Shown piece by piece: positions 7,578 through 15,879 of a DNA stretch of 64,000 nucleotides. Made by a program: the position numbers and the translations under genes. Where the stretch lies: positions 1 through 64,000 of the forward strand of contig JAFRSU010000073.1 of assembly GCA_017427415.1 (NCBI GenBank), written 5' to 3'. Under the pieces are notes generated by a model. It had not been told where the DNA came from. It did no database searches and was given only the letters and a program-made list of their open reading frames with translations. The DNA comes from Lachnospiraceae bacterium. Lineage in GTDB: Bacteria; Bacillota; Clostridia; Lachnospirales; Lachnospiraceae. The first letter of the stretch is position 1. Every line of letters starts with the position of its first letter.

Positions 7578-8741
7578 TCATAGATTTATGTAATCTAGTG
7601 CGGCCTCAATCAACCGCATCACAATAAATGTCATTGATCTTTTGTGCTCTTCACTTATAACTAGAATTTGTCGTTTAATATCTTTCGGAACCTTTTTGTT
7701 CCCTGACCAGCTAACGTTACCATTCAATGCAAATTGAAAGTCTATACCATCCGATGCATTGATTTTTAAAGCTTTTTCTAATAATTTATTAATTATGTAT
7801 GCCTTTGATCTATTATTCTTTTTCGCTAATGCTTCTACAGCCATCTGTTGTTTTAAGGTTAAATTTATGTACAAAAATTCCGGTTTTTCGTTTGAACATT
7901 TGGTTTCTTTATCCTCTTTTTCTTCTCCCTGCATGACATTTGTATTACCTTCAGATTGTTCTATAAATTCGTCCACAAAATCAAGATAATCTCTTGTTAC
8001 TGGAGCTTCTGGAGCAACCTCTTTCAGGAATTTTTCTTCCCGTTTTGCCTTTTGAATAAATAAACTGTTTCTGATTGGAGTTCTGTATATTTTTGTTTCC
8101 AGTGATGTTGCAAACTCTTTAATTCGATTTATAGTCTCGTTATCATAATCAATATTTTCAATCCATCGCGTTATTAATATACCTGAAACAACCAGTTCGG
8201 GATTTATATTTTTTTCTGATTTAACAATCTGAACCCAACTATATAAATGATCTATACTATCAACACTATCCTCATCTAAATCCGTAGGTATAATTATATC
8301 CTGCGTAATCGCCAATAGACAACCTAGAATTGCATCCGAACCGGGTTTAGAATCGATGACACAATAATCATACTTGTCATCAAGAGACTTAAACATTTCT
8401 CGGAAGATTTCTATTTTCTTTAGTGGATTCTTTCTAGCTAACATATCATAATGCGTATTATAAGTTATATAAGTAATATCCAAATTATCTTTCAAGTGAT
8501 AAATAGCGTTTTCCATTTCGTAACTATCATCATTTATTTCAATCCCCTGTACTACATATTCATCTTGAGAGTCGTCTTGTTCCGAGTCAGAATTGCCCAT
8601 ATGGTTAAACATATGCGTCAATGGATTAAAATCAAGTGCCAATACTCTTTTCCCACGTTCGGCTAATCCATACGCCAAAAACTTGGCTGTTTCTGTTTTG
8701 GCCGTACCCCCCTTAGGGTTTACTATAGATACAATTTGCAT
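7578..8741 (-). CDS. ParA-type ATPase with two C-terminal RHH-like segments
   Basis: A 387-residue protein. Residues 1-250 are a ParA/MinD ATPase: deviant Walker A KGGTAKTETA at 10-19, switch-like DYCVIDSKPGSD and a later PTDLDEDSVDS. After an acidic linker the last 110 residues contain two segments shaped like ribbon-helix-helix DNA-binding domains: FLYINLTLKQQMAVEALAKK with its following helix, and KVPKDIKRQILVISEEHKRS with its following helix. In type Ib plasmid partition the centromere-binding protein is a separate RHH protein; here both functions seem to be on one chain. SD AGGAGG before the ATG. Inverted repeats upstream are candidate binding sites. Confidence 0.8.
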   Translation of the reverse strand: MQIVSIVNPKGGTAKTETAKFLAYGLAERGKRVLALDFNPLTHMFNHMGNSDSEQDDSQDEYVVQGIEINDDSYEMENAIYHLKDNLDITYITYNTHYDMLARKNPLKKIEIFREMFKSLDDKYDYCVIDSKPGSDAILGCLLAITQDIIIPTDLDEDSVDSIDHLYSWVQIVKSEKNINPELVVSGILITRWIENIDYDNETINRIKEFATSLETKIYRTPIRNSLFIQKAKREEKFLKEVAPEAPVTRDYLDFVDEFIEQSEGNTNVMQGEEKEDKETKCSNEKPEFLYINLTLKQQMAVEALAKKNNRSKAYIINKLLEKALKINASDGIDFQFALNGNVSWSGNKKVPKDIKRQILVISEEHKRSMTFIVMRLIEAALDYINL

Positions 8742-8776
8742 ATTATCTTCCTCCTATTTTTTGCACACCAATAAAA

Positions 8777-8799
8777 CAATAACCAATTGTTTGTTATTG
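8777..8799. promoter_or_regulatory. Inverted repeat upstream of the ParA gene
   Basis: CAATAAC (8777-8783) and GTTATTG (8793-8799) form a 7-bp-arm inverted repeat about 35 bp before the ParA start. It is a candidate operator or centromere-like site for the RHH-like part of the protein. Confidence 0.35.
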
Positions 8800-8873
8800 C
8801 AAACTTCTAATAATATACGGGGAATATATAGATAATTAGATATATAGAAAAACAGATTGCTATAAAGCAGAAT

Positions 8874-8911
8874 TTATGTTATATTATCATTGCTAGGTGA
8901 TTATAACATAA
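8874..8911. promoter_or_regulatory. Inverted repeat over the small-RNA promoter
   Basis: TTATGTTAT (8874-8882) and ATAACATAA (8903-8911) are exact reverse complements. The left arm overlaps the predicted -10 region of the plus-strand small RNA and the right arm its first bases, so a bound repressor would block it. Confidence 0.4.
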
Positions 8912-8963
8912 TCTGTTAATCATCTGTGAGACGGTAGATGCTGCAACATCTATCGTCTTTTTT
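8893..8963 (+). ncRNA. Candidate small RNA divergent from the ParA gene
   Basis: Promoter TTGCTA (8857-8862), 17-bp spacer, TATATT (8880-8885). A strong terminator ends it: GACGGTAGATG (8930-8940) pairs with CATCTATCGTC (8947-8957), one G-U pair, then six U. The RNA would be about 70 nt and has no ORF. The hairpin only terminates in the plus direction, although both neighbouring genes are on the minus strand, which is why a separate transcript is proposed. A plasmid counter-transcribed or copy-control RNA is one possible origin. Confidence 0.5.
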
Positions 8964-9486
8964 ATACTTCTATATTTTTATAATCATCTATCATAAAATG
9001 AATCTTTGTATGTTTCATTAACTTTTTCGCAATTTCTTCCTCTGCTAACAAACAAGGAACAGATTTCATTTTATATGTGTTTTTTTTGATGTCTGCGAAA
9101 ACTTTATATGCATCCGGGAATTCCTCATGATATATATCTAGTGCTGTCCTATTACTATATTTCCATATATCAATAATTAAAAGGTACGGATTATCCACAC
9201 TGCCACTCATCACGCACCGTAAGATATAATCATTTTTTTTATAGAAAACATTGAAATCCTCACGAACACCTCGCTCATATGCAAGCAGTACATGGTAATT
9301 AACCTTACCGTCCTCATTACGACTTTTGTTTTCAAGTGAATACCATACCCAAATTGGTACTCCCTCGTCGAAATAATCTTTTAAATCAGCGGCATTAAAT
9401 CTATTTTTTTCAAGTTCCTTGCCAGGGAAAAGATCTCCCTCTTCAATCGTTGAAGGGATATCCGTTTTCTTCATTTTTTTAAACAT
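8962..9486 (-). CDS. Hypothetical protein of the plasmid-like block
   Basis: A 174-residue soluble protein with no recognised domain. It has several aromatic beta-strand-like segments (VPIWVWYSL, NYHVLLAY, YLLIIDIW) and a C-terminal helix. It follows the next upstream gene by 14 bp and is probably in the same transcript. Its AT-rich codon use matches the neighbouring block. Confidence 0.6.
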   Translation of the reverse strand: MFKKMKKTDIPSTIEEGDLFPGKELEKNRFNAADLKDYFDEGVPIWVWYSLENKSRNEDGKVNYHVLLAYERGVREDFNVFYKKNDYILRCVMSGSVDNPYLLIIDIWKYSNRTALDIYHEEFPDAYKVFADIKKNTYKMKSVPCLLAEEEIAKKLMKHTKIHFMIDDYKNIEV

Positions 9487-9500
9487 ATTATTATTCCTTT

Positions 9501-10256
9501 TTATCTGATTATTTTTGCTCCATCGACTGGAACATAATCAGGGGGATATTTACTATCACCCTGAACATAAATCGCAAAATAGCCAATAGTAGGAGCCGCT
9601 TCCCACTCTTCAACATTTTTTATCAAGTACGGTTTATCAGGGTCATCGATTGGTTCAACTTGATTATCAATTATTACCTGAAACTCCGGCCACACATCAA
9701 CACATAATCTATTAATATTCTGGCAAAAGTAAGCATCATATTCGGAACTATATTTTTTATTACAAAAAAACATGAAATGTGGAATTGGTTTTCCAAAGTG
9801 TTCTTCTCCATATTTAACTGAATTACGACACTCAACCACACCAGCATACATTGAAGAGCTGGCTATTTCAGGATTAAGAACTATATAATCACTAGGATAT
9901 ATTAATATTCCGTCTTTTATTCGAATTGTTTTTAATGTTTTCTGAGTAAATGATTTTGTATCATAAATACTTTTTCCTCCATTAAAAAACTTTGCCATAT
10001 TTAAATAATCTTCCAGTTTTGCAGATAGTACTCTGAACATATAACTATCTACATTATCAATATCATTATATATTTTTTTGATGTTATACTGAAGAAATTT
10101 AAGTAGCTCGTCCTTTGTTTCTTCAGATATAGCCGCAAACGTTTTGATTAATTGGTTAACCGTATTCCCGTATGGTATCCGATATTCTTGCTTAATTTGT
10201 TCAAGTGCTTCTTTGTTTTCGTTAGTTAAATCGATTGTCAGCTTATTATTTGCCAT
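9501..10256 (-). CDS. Hypothetical protein with an RHH-like N-terminus
   Basis: A 251-residue protein. Residues 4-45 (KLTIDLTNENKEALEQIKQE then a Gly-Asn-Thr-Val turn and helix) look like a ribbon-helix-helix DNA-binding domain. The remaining 200 residues are unrecognised, with beta-strand-rich segments and several Cys in the middle. A strong promoter with an overlapping palindrome lies directly upstream, which suggests autoregulation through the N-terminal domain (inference). Likely first gene of an operon with the gene at 8962. Confidence 0.65.
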   Translation of the reverse strand: MANNKLTIDLTNENKEALEQIKQEYRIPYGNTVNQLIKTFAAISEETKDELLKFLQYNIKKIYNDIDNVDSYMFRVLSAKLEDYLNMAKFFNGGKSIYDTKSFTQKTLKTIRIKDGILIYPSDYIVLNPEIASSSMYAGVVECRNSVKYGEEHFGKPIPHFMFFCNKKYSSEYDAYFCQNINRLCVDVWPEFQVIIDNQVEPIDDPDKPYLIKNVEEWEAAPTIGYFAIYVQGDSKYPPDYVPVDGAKIIR

Positions 10257-10274
10257 CTTTTTTCCCTCACTAAT

Positions 10275-10303
10275 AGTATATCATACATAATTATGCATGT
10301 CAA
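10275..10303 (-). promoter_or_regulatory. Promoter with overlapping palindrome
   Basis: A perfect TTGACA (10298-10303), 17-bp spacer and TATACT (10275-10280) on the minus strand. The spacer holds CATACATAA / TTATGCATG, an inverted repeat with one mismatch, a likely operator for the RHH-like product of the gene it drives. Confidence 0.65.
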
Positions 10304-10394
10304 CATATATTTAATATTTTTTTCCTATTATGCGCACGATATTATTTTTGTAATATCAAGGTAATATCTGATTGTTCAATACAAATATTTCTTT

Positions 10395-10530
10395 TTACTG
10401 TTTATAAATTTTCTTTAAGTAAATATCCGTTTCAAACATTACATCAAAAGATTTATAGATAATACGATCTACTAAACTAATCTTAAACTCATTTGCATCT
10501 ATTTTACCATATAATACATTTGCTCAACTC
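10395..10530 (-). pseudogene. Possible remnant coding segment
   Basis: In the otherwise gene-free stretch 10304-10610 a minus-strand frame without a start codon reads about 40 residues (including EFKISLVDRIIYKS) to a TAA at 10395. It looks like the C-terminal end of a lost protein at the edge of the accessory block. Nothing else is recognisable in this gap. Confidence 0.25.
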
Positions 10531-10610
10531 CATAATCCTATATTAAATTCTTGCTGTCTGGCATTTTCATTCTCTTAATTGCTTTTTTACTTACCACATT
10601 TGCGCTACTG

Positions 10611-11213
10611 CTAATCAAGCGAGTAAGAGTAATGCTCATAAATTTCTGACCATGCCCCGTCTATGTAAGACTGCCATAGTTCATCCGTATTAAATCCCGG
10701 CTTCCATATTTCCAATCTCAGTATCCCGGCCCTCGTTGTTACATAATATGCTATATTATCCACCACTCCAAAGTCCCATTTTCCTTCTTCCTGCAAGAAA
10801 TTGCTTACCGCTAATCCTACTTCAAGGTCTATGGTCTGCGGATCACAATATATCACAAGATAATATCCTTCCGGATTCTGTACAACCTTCCAGTCACCCA
10901 TGACTTTTCTATAGGAATCATCAAGTTTTTTTAGCCATACTTTCATTTTATCATCACGCTTGTTAAACAGATCCCTGGCCATACTCGAGCCCCAGCCGAA
11001 TACATATATTATGAATTCTTTATCTATGATCACGCCCTTGTACTGCAGGATATTGTCCGAGGGAAATTCATAGCGTGTTGCTGTATCGGATATGACAAGA
11101 TCTTCCTCATGGCTTTCGTCGATATCCGAATTCCGATTCTTTTCACAAGCAGTACCAAGTACCATACTGCAGCAGATGATCATAGCGAATAGCACTATCT
11201 TAATTCTTTTCAC
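10611..11213 (-). CDS. Putative lipoprotein
   Basis: A 200-residue protein with a Lys/Arg N-terminus, a hydrophobic signal and a lipobox LGTAC with Cys23, so it is probably anchored to the outer face of the membrane. The mature part starts with an acidic linker and contains Trp/Tyr-rich strands; no family recognised. It follows the gene at 11227 by 13 bp and is likely co-transcribed with it. Confidence 0.7.
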   Translation of the reverse strand: MKRIKIVLFAMIICCSMVLGTACEKNRNSDIDESHEEDLVISDTATRYEFPSDNILQYKGVIIDKEFIIYVFGWGSSMARDLFNKRDDKMKVWLKKLDDSYRKVMGDWKVVQNPEGYYLVIYCDPQTIDLEVGLAVSNFLQEEGKWDFGVVDNIAYYVTTRAGILRLEIWKPGFNTDELWQSYIDGAWSEIYEHYSYSLD

Positions 11214-11226
11214 CGGTTATCCATCC

Positions 11227-11967
11227 TTACGATACTATCTCCACATTACAATATGCATTATTGAAGTCATCATTATCAAAATCGTTAACAAATGTGGCTT
11301 TTACGGTATATGTGTTACCACTGTGGGTATGCAGATTCACTTCTCCATTAAAGAACACGCCCTGTCCGCTGTAGAAGATCATCTGGTTGAATATCTGTCT
11401 GCACTCTTCTATCCCGGCATCATCCTTTGCGTGCATGCTCAGGTCGGGACGTCCGAATTCGATCAAACCCCTTGTATGAAGCCAATACCCGCCATCCTCC
11501 TCAGACACAAGTATAGTCACATGCTTTTGGGCATTGATCTCCTGCTCGAAAAACTTTTCTGTCCATTTCTCTTCAGAGAACATAGAAAAGGTCAGTACAT
11601 CGAGTATCCCTACCGCACCCTGGTCAAAAAACGCTTTCCCGATACCTATGACATTCTGCATATAATCAAGGGTATCATCCTTCATCACATCTCCCCTGAT
11701 GACGACGCAATCGGAAGCACTCCTGCACTTTTCATACAGATCCGCGTCCTGGCTGTGAAGGATATCCCCCATGCTTCCACTGAAAAATCCGTCTATATAG
11801 TCACCGTGCTCTAACCGGTTAAGTCCGTGCATTTCCAATCCTTCAGGAAAACCATCCACATGATGCTTACTTGCAGAAACCTGCAGCTGGTCACCCCTGA
11901 CCCCGAATATCACGTAGAACAGAAACGGTTTGTAATCAACATCTTTATAGTATTCTCTTTTTATCAT
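11227..11967 (-). CDS. Hypothetical protein, possibly DUF4261-like
   Basis: A 246-residue soluble protein when started at the ATG at 11967, which has AAGGGG upstream; an upstream ATG eight codons earlier lies inside the previous gene. The middle part (CVVIRGDVMKDDTLDYMQNV and IGKAFFDQGAVGILDVLTF) resembles DUF4261-type proteins, but I am not certain. The start overlaps the end of the DUF2809 gene by 23 bp, so translation is probably coupled. Confidence 0.6.
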   Translation of the reverse strand: MIKREYYKDVDYKPFLFYVIFGVRGDQLQVSASKHHVDGFPEGLEMHGLNRLEHGDYIDGFFSGSMGDILHSQDADLYEKCRSASDCVVIRGDVMKDDTLDYMQNVIGIGKAFFDQGAVGILDVLTFSMFSEEKWTEKFFEQEINAQKHVTILVSEEDGGYWLHTRGLIEFGRPDLSMHAKDDAGIEECRQIFNQMIFYSGQGVFFNGEVNLHTHSGNTYTVKATFVNDFDNDDFNNAYCNVEIVS

Positions 11968-12346
11968 GGCGTACCCCTTTCTGCAAAACACATTCTGTTA
12001 TATAACACGGTATTATCCCGACAACGTAACAGATAAGATCTACAACCGAAAATCCTGTACCGATGATAATACGAAGAAAGCGGTTGGTTATCCCAAATCT
12101 GTCGCAAAAACCCCATAATTGCAGGAATTCCACTATAAAAGCAAATATCAGGATCACGGTCGGGAGTATGTACCATTTTTCAGGTTTGTCGGGAATTATC
12201 GTTCTGAACAATGTATATAACAAAATGACCACAAGCACATCGCCCAGATAACTGCGTATCCAACCGCCGGCATACATTCCGATCAAAACCTCTGTAATAA
12301 GAAGAGCGGCGGTTATTATCCCAAATATAAGTCTGCTTTTTCGCAT
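11945..12346 (-). CDS. DUF2809 family membrane protein
   Basis: A 133-residue integral membrane protein with four hydrophobic segments. The spacing of charged residues fits DUF2809: an Arg-Ser-Tyr-Leu-Gly-Asp-Val-Leu loop, Leu-Phe-Arg-Thr and a FIVEFLQLWG segment. Function of the family is unknown. It overlaps the following gene by 23 bp. Confidence 0.75.
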   Translation of the reverse strand: MRKSRLIFGIITAALLITEVLIGMYAGGWIRSYLGDVLVVILLYTLFRTIIPDKPEKWYILPTVILIFAFIVEFLQLWGFCDRFGITNRFLRIIIGTGFSVVDLICYVVGIIPCYITECVLQKGVRHDKKRIL

Positions 12347-12389
12347 ATTAGTATCCTGCCTGCTTCTTTCCGAACAGTCTCACATATAA

Positions 12390-13091
12390 TTACTTGATCG
12401 GTGCCTTCTGTTCTATGTCCGCTGTTTTTACATGCAAGTGGCTGGCATCTGCTGCCACCTCTAAAAATGGCATATATGATTCACCCGGAGTGCGGTCAAA
12501 TCTGAGTACTGTGATGGATGTACACTGGATAAAGCCCAGTACCATGCACAGATGCGGGAACGGGATATTGAAGACTCTTGATAAGAATGAGGTCATGGAG
12601 CCGCCATGACAGAACAATGCGAATGTCCTCTTCCTGTCGTCCTCGGTCTTGCAGCGGTAGTACAGGCCTTCACGCTCGTATCCCAAGGTTTTAAGCCATT
12701 CGTCCGTGCCTGCTGCCACCTTGTCCGCATCTATGGTGGCTGTGTTCCCGTCATAACAGGGGTATTTTCTCCAGTCAGGTGTCTGCAGGTCCGCACCCTT
12801 GCTTATGAGGTTCTTCGCTTCCAGCCAGGGGTTACCTGCCTGATACAGTGCGCCTTCCCAGCCGTATCTGATCTCATGCATGAAATCAAGTATCTTGATG
12901 GGTCCCACCCCTGAGAGTGCCGCAAAATGCTCTGCAGTCTCTCTCGCTCTTCCCTGGGGAGAAGAGTATATCTCCTGTATACCCTCATCCATGAGGCGCT
13001 TTGCCACCAGCTCCGCCTGATAGTGTCCGAGCTCTGTCAGGCAGTCATTCTCATAATCGGGGTCCCCGTGCCGTACTAATATTAATCTCAT
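12390..13091 (-). CDS. Histidine phosphatase family protein
   Basis: A 233-residue member of the phosphoglycerate-mutase-like histidine phosphatases: catalytic RHG at 7-9, the second motif SSPQGRARETAE near 43-54 and a late His in FCHGGS. These enzymes dephosphorylate small metabolites or proteins through a phosphohistidine; the substrate cannot be told. It lies 33 bp behind the mazG stop, and both may belong to one house-cleaning transcript. Confidence 0.85.
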   Translation of the reverse strand: MRLILVRHGDPDYENDCLTELGHYQAELVAKRLMDEGIQEIYSSPQGRARETAEHFAALSGVGPIKILDFMHEIRYGWEGALYQAGNPWLEAKNLISKGADLQTPDWRKYPCYDGNTATIDADKVAAGTDEWLKTLGYEREGLYYRCKTEDDRKRTFALFCHGGSMTSFLSRVFNIPFPHLCMVLGFIQCTSITVLRFDRTPGESYMPFLEVAADASHLHVKTADIEQKAPIK

Positions 13092-13124
13092 TTATCTTCT
13101 CCGTTATAAGTTATGTGTTATATC

Positions 13125-13601
13125 TTACTTCTTATATCCTTTACGCTCTTCCGCTTTGTCTATGAGTGTCCTTGCTTCTTCGAAGGCTTCGGAGAGATAC
13201 CTGTTAGAGTCTTCCTTCCCCTTTTTTTCTTCCTGCTTTATCTTCTCCCAGGAGGCCTTGCGCTCCTCTTCAGAGGCGAATGTCACACCGCTGAATACAT
13301 GCGGATGCCTGCGCACCATCTTATCGGCTACGGTACCTGCGACATCCTCGAAGGTAAATAGTCCTTCCTCTTCCGCCATGACCGCATGGAACATGACCTG
13401 CAGCAGCAGGTCTCCGAGCTCTTCCTTTAAGTTCTCGGCATTACCGGTCTTTTCAAGGATATTGATGCCGCATACTACCTCAGCCGCTTCCTCTATGCAC
13501 TCGGGTTTAAGGCTCGCATGTGTCTGTTCCCTGTCCCAGGGGCAGCCGTGATCGCTGCGGAGGGTCTGGACTATGTCTTTTAGTCTTTCTATCTCGGTCA
13601 T
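13125..13601 (-). CDS. mazG: MazG-family nucleotide pyrophosphohydrolase
   Basis: A 158-residue single-domain MazG. The family motifs are visible: CPWDREQTHASL, EEAAEVVCGI and EELGDLLLQVMFHA, whose acidic residues bind Mg2+. It hydrolyses nucleoside triphosphates to the monophosphate and diphosphate, removing aberrant nucleotides. It is about half the length of E. coli MazG, which has two such domains, and so matches the short Firmicute form. Confidence 0.88.
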   Translation of the reverse strand: MTEIERLKDIVQTLRSDHGCPWDREQTHASLKPECIEEAAEVVCGINILEKTGNAENLKEELGDLLLQVMFHAVMAEEEGLFTFEDVAGTVADKMVRRHPHVFSGVTFASEEERKASWEKIKQEEKKGKEDSNRYLSEAFEEARTLIDKAEERKGYKK

Positions 13602-13630
13602 GGTTTTACTCCTAAGCTGTTATAGTTTTA

Positions 13631-13722
13631 CACCTCATCAGTCTGCTTCGCAGACAGCTTCCCTTCGCCAGGGAGGGCATCGACACACTTCGTGTATCGA
13701 TATGTCCCCTCAAGGGGAAGCC
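13631..13722. repeat. cUUCGg-hairpin repeat, copy A
   Basis: CACCTCATC, a hairpin GTCTG-CTTCG-CAGAC, CTTCCCTTCGCCAGGGAG, a second CTTCG hairpin and TCCCCTCAAGGGGAAG. The same order recurs at 20935-21023 with different but still complementary stem bases. The hydrolase gene beside it takes its stop codon (TGA, 13710) from the repeat. Confidence 0.8.
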
Positions 13723-14525
13723 AAAAAGTTATATACCCGTTCCTGATAGTCTGGGGCGGTGTCGAATGCCGCATGTCCGTATCCGTTATACATGAACAGC
13801 TTGAAGTCAGGTCTGTGGTCGAGCTGTTCCGCCATCTCCATGGTGGCGTCGGAGTCCAGCACCGCATCTTCAAATGCTCCCGTGATAAGGACCGGGCAAT
13901 CTATCCCGGAGAGCTTATCCGTTACATTGAAGTCTTTTATGCTCCCTGCGAGCACTATGAATCTTTTGAGCTCCTCATCCGTTATCTTTTTGCCGGTCTC
14001 GGCGAAGTAGTCCTTATACTGCTCATATACTGCCTCGGGGTACAGATTCTTACCGAAGTCCAACATGAGACCTACCGCATCTCCTTCTTTTGCCAGCTCT
14101 ATCCAGTGCTCCACTTTTTCTTCCTGCCCTTTTGAGATGCGGGACGAGGTCGAACCAAGTACCAGCTTGCTGACCAGTCTCTGATGATTGATGGCGATGT
14201 CCATAGCTATCATGCCGCCCTGGGATGCCCCGAACAGGTTGATATCGTTTAACCCCAGACACTCCATCACTTTTACGGTATCCTCCGCCATATCGTGTAT
14301 GTAGTAGGATGCCGGTATATTTTCACGGCGGTCGAATACATAGGTGGTGTACTCATCCGTAAATATGCTGTACTCTTCCGCCACTGCTGCCGCCGAGCCC
14401 ATCACGCTCTGTACGCTTAAGCCCGGGATGATGACAAATGTCTTTTCACCCGTCCCGAACTTAAAATACTGCATCCTTATGTCCCCCGCGATGCAGGTCT
14501 CTATCTTAATATTTTGTAAATCCAT
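13710..14525 (-). CDS. Alpha/beta hydrolase
   Basis: A 271-residue alpha/beta hydrolase. Nucleophile elbow GASQGG with Ser101, His251 in GYGHAAF and Asp220 or Asp224 as the likely acid. It lacks a signal peptide and should be cytoplasmic. Substrate unknown; the C-terminal three residues and the stop lie inside a dispersed repeat, so an original tail may have been replaced. Confidence 0.8.
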   Translation of the reverse strand: MDLQNIKIETCIAGDIRMQYFKFGTGEKTFVIIPGLSVQSVMGSAAAVAEEYSIFTDEYTTYVFDRRENIPASYYIHDMAEDTVKVMECLGLNDINLFGASQGGMIAMDIAINHQRLVSKLVLGSTSSRISKGQEEKVEHWIELAKEGDAVGLMLDFGKNLYPEAVYEQYKDYFAETGKKITDEELKRFIVLAGSIKDFNVTDKLSGIDCPVLITGAFEDAVLDSDATMEMAEQLDHRPDFKLFMYNGYGHAAFDTAPDYQERVYNFLASP

Positions 14526-14534
14526 GGTTATACC

Positions 14535-14705
14535 TCATACGCCGCGTTTTCTTTTTACTTCCTCTGCTCTCTCGATCACCTTTTCCTTCCAGCTGTCGTC
14601 ATCGGCGTCGAGCTGGAATGCCTCAAATCCGTATTCGCCATATGCTGTCTCCGGATGTTTTCGGGATTTAATGATAAACCGTTTCTGTTTAGTTAAAAAT
14701 GGACG
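14535..14705 (-). pseudogene. C-terminal gene fragment
   Basis: A frame with no start codon reads about 50 residues (ending in a Lys/Arg-rich helix, KEKVIERAEEVKRKRGV) to TGA at 14535. It begins next to a REP-like half-site at 14701, as though a gene had been cut there. The identity of the gene is unknown. Confidence 0.4.
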
Positions 14706-14720
14706 GTTCTCTGATTGGTT
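14701..14720. repeat. REP-like half repeat
   Basis: GGACGGTTCTCTGATTGG, the right half of the GGGACGGTTCT repeat that occurs as a full hairpin at 17198-17223. Confidence 0.5.
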
Positions 14721-14737
14721 TTTTATTTTATTTCATT

Positions 14738-15598
14738 TTATTGCAAGCCCAGTCTTCTGTAAAACTCATCAAATGCCTGCCGTACCACAGCCTTGTCTCT
14801 GTCACTCATACTCCAGCCCTGATCGAGTATCGCACGGGCCTTTTCCTTGTCACCCTCGGTGAGCATCACTATCTCTGCTGCTGCGTAATACTTCGAAGAA
14901 AACTTCTCCACACCAAGTGACTTATATGACATGAGCTTATCGGCATATTTTTTTGCCTCATCATATCCGCCCATGGTCACATAATAATTATAATATGTCA
15001 CGTCCGCCATCATCGACAATACATCCATATTGTACTTCTTTTCGAGATAAGGGGCCGCGTCCGACATGATATTTGCCGCCGTCTCTTTACTGTTAAGACC
15101 TCTGGCAGCCTCCATCAGGACTCCGAAATATGTGAGCACCGACATACCGCCGTCCATAAACTTAACGCTTCTGCTGACCAGCTCCTGTCCGTCCACATGT
15201 CTCATTACGGAAAAAACTCTGTCATGCTGCTTCATTAAGTTGTAGTAATCGGACAGATAAAAGCAGAATTCCTTAAGGTATGTAAACTCTATCTTCTCCC
15301 CCGCATCATCTGCCGCTAAGGCCTGTTCTCCGAGCTCTCGCACCTTATCGGTGTATCCGTTGGTCCAGATCTCGTCCATGAACTCCTTATGGAGCTTCGC
15401 GTACGGCTTTTTCATCTCCAAAGCAATCATAATTTTAAAGATGCCCACAGCTACGGGTATCGCCGCGATGAATATGATGAGCAGCAACACTCCTATATTC
15501 ATGGATATCGACCTTTGGAGCAATGCCAGGATAAATGCACATACTGTGACCACTATCAGGTATAGCAGCATGATTACTTTCAGTTTTGCGTGTTTCAT
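14738..15598 (-). CDS. Membrane-anchored hypothetical protein
   Basis: A 286-residue protein with two N-terminal transmembrane segments (residues about 8-28 and 33-56) and a cytoplasmic helical part. The helices have a TPR-like periodicity (for example MGGYDEAKKYADKLMSY and EGDKEKARAILDQG near the C-terminus). No enzymatic motif. Role unknown; a scaffold is possible. Confidence 0.65.
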   Translation of the reverse strand: MKHAKLKVIMLLYLIVVTVCAFILALLQRSISMNIGVLLLIIFIAAIPVAVGIFKIMIALEMKKPYAKLHKEFMDEIWTNGYTDKVRELGEQALAADDAGEKIEFTYLKEFCFYLSDYYNLMKQHDRVFSVMRHVDGQELVSRSVKFMDGGMSVLTYFGVLMEAARGLNSKETAANIMSDAAPYLEKKYNMDVLSMMADVTYYNYYVTMGGYDEAKKYADKLMSYKSLGVEKFSSKYYAAAEIVMLTEGDKEKARAILDQGWSMSDRDKAVVRQAFDEFYRRLGLQ

Positions 15599-15784
15599 TT
15601 GTCCCCCTCCAAAATAACCTTATCCAACAGTATCACTTCCATCTCCCCCGTTATGTACGGAAGTTATCCACATTCTTACATATTTCCCATTAGAATACTT
15701 ATTATAAATTGTAACATACTACGCACTTCTTGTCACTAATATTTGAACTTTTTACATGTTTCCGCATCAGGAAACCCGCCTTTA

Positions 15785-15813
15785 TTGACTTGTGTGGGAG
15801 TAAATGATAAAAT
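15785..15813 (+). promoter_or_regulatory. Promoter of the secreted YD-repeat gene
   Basis: TTGACT (15785-15790), 17-bp spacer, TAAAAT (15808-15813), about 65 bp before the ATG; GGAGG stands just before the start. Confidence 0.65.
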
Positions 15814-15879
15814 ACAGATGTCCGGTTTTATACATAACCTAAAGAATAAAAATAGAGCCGTTTAACAGGAGGAATTGGA

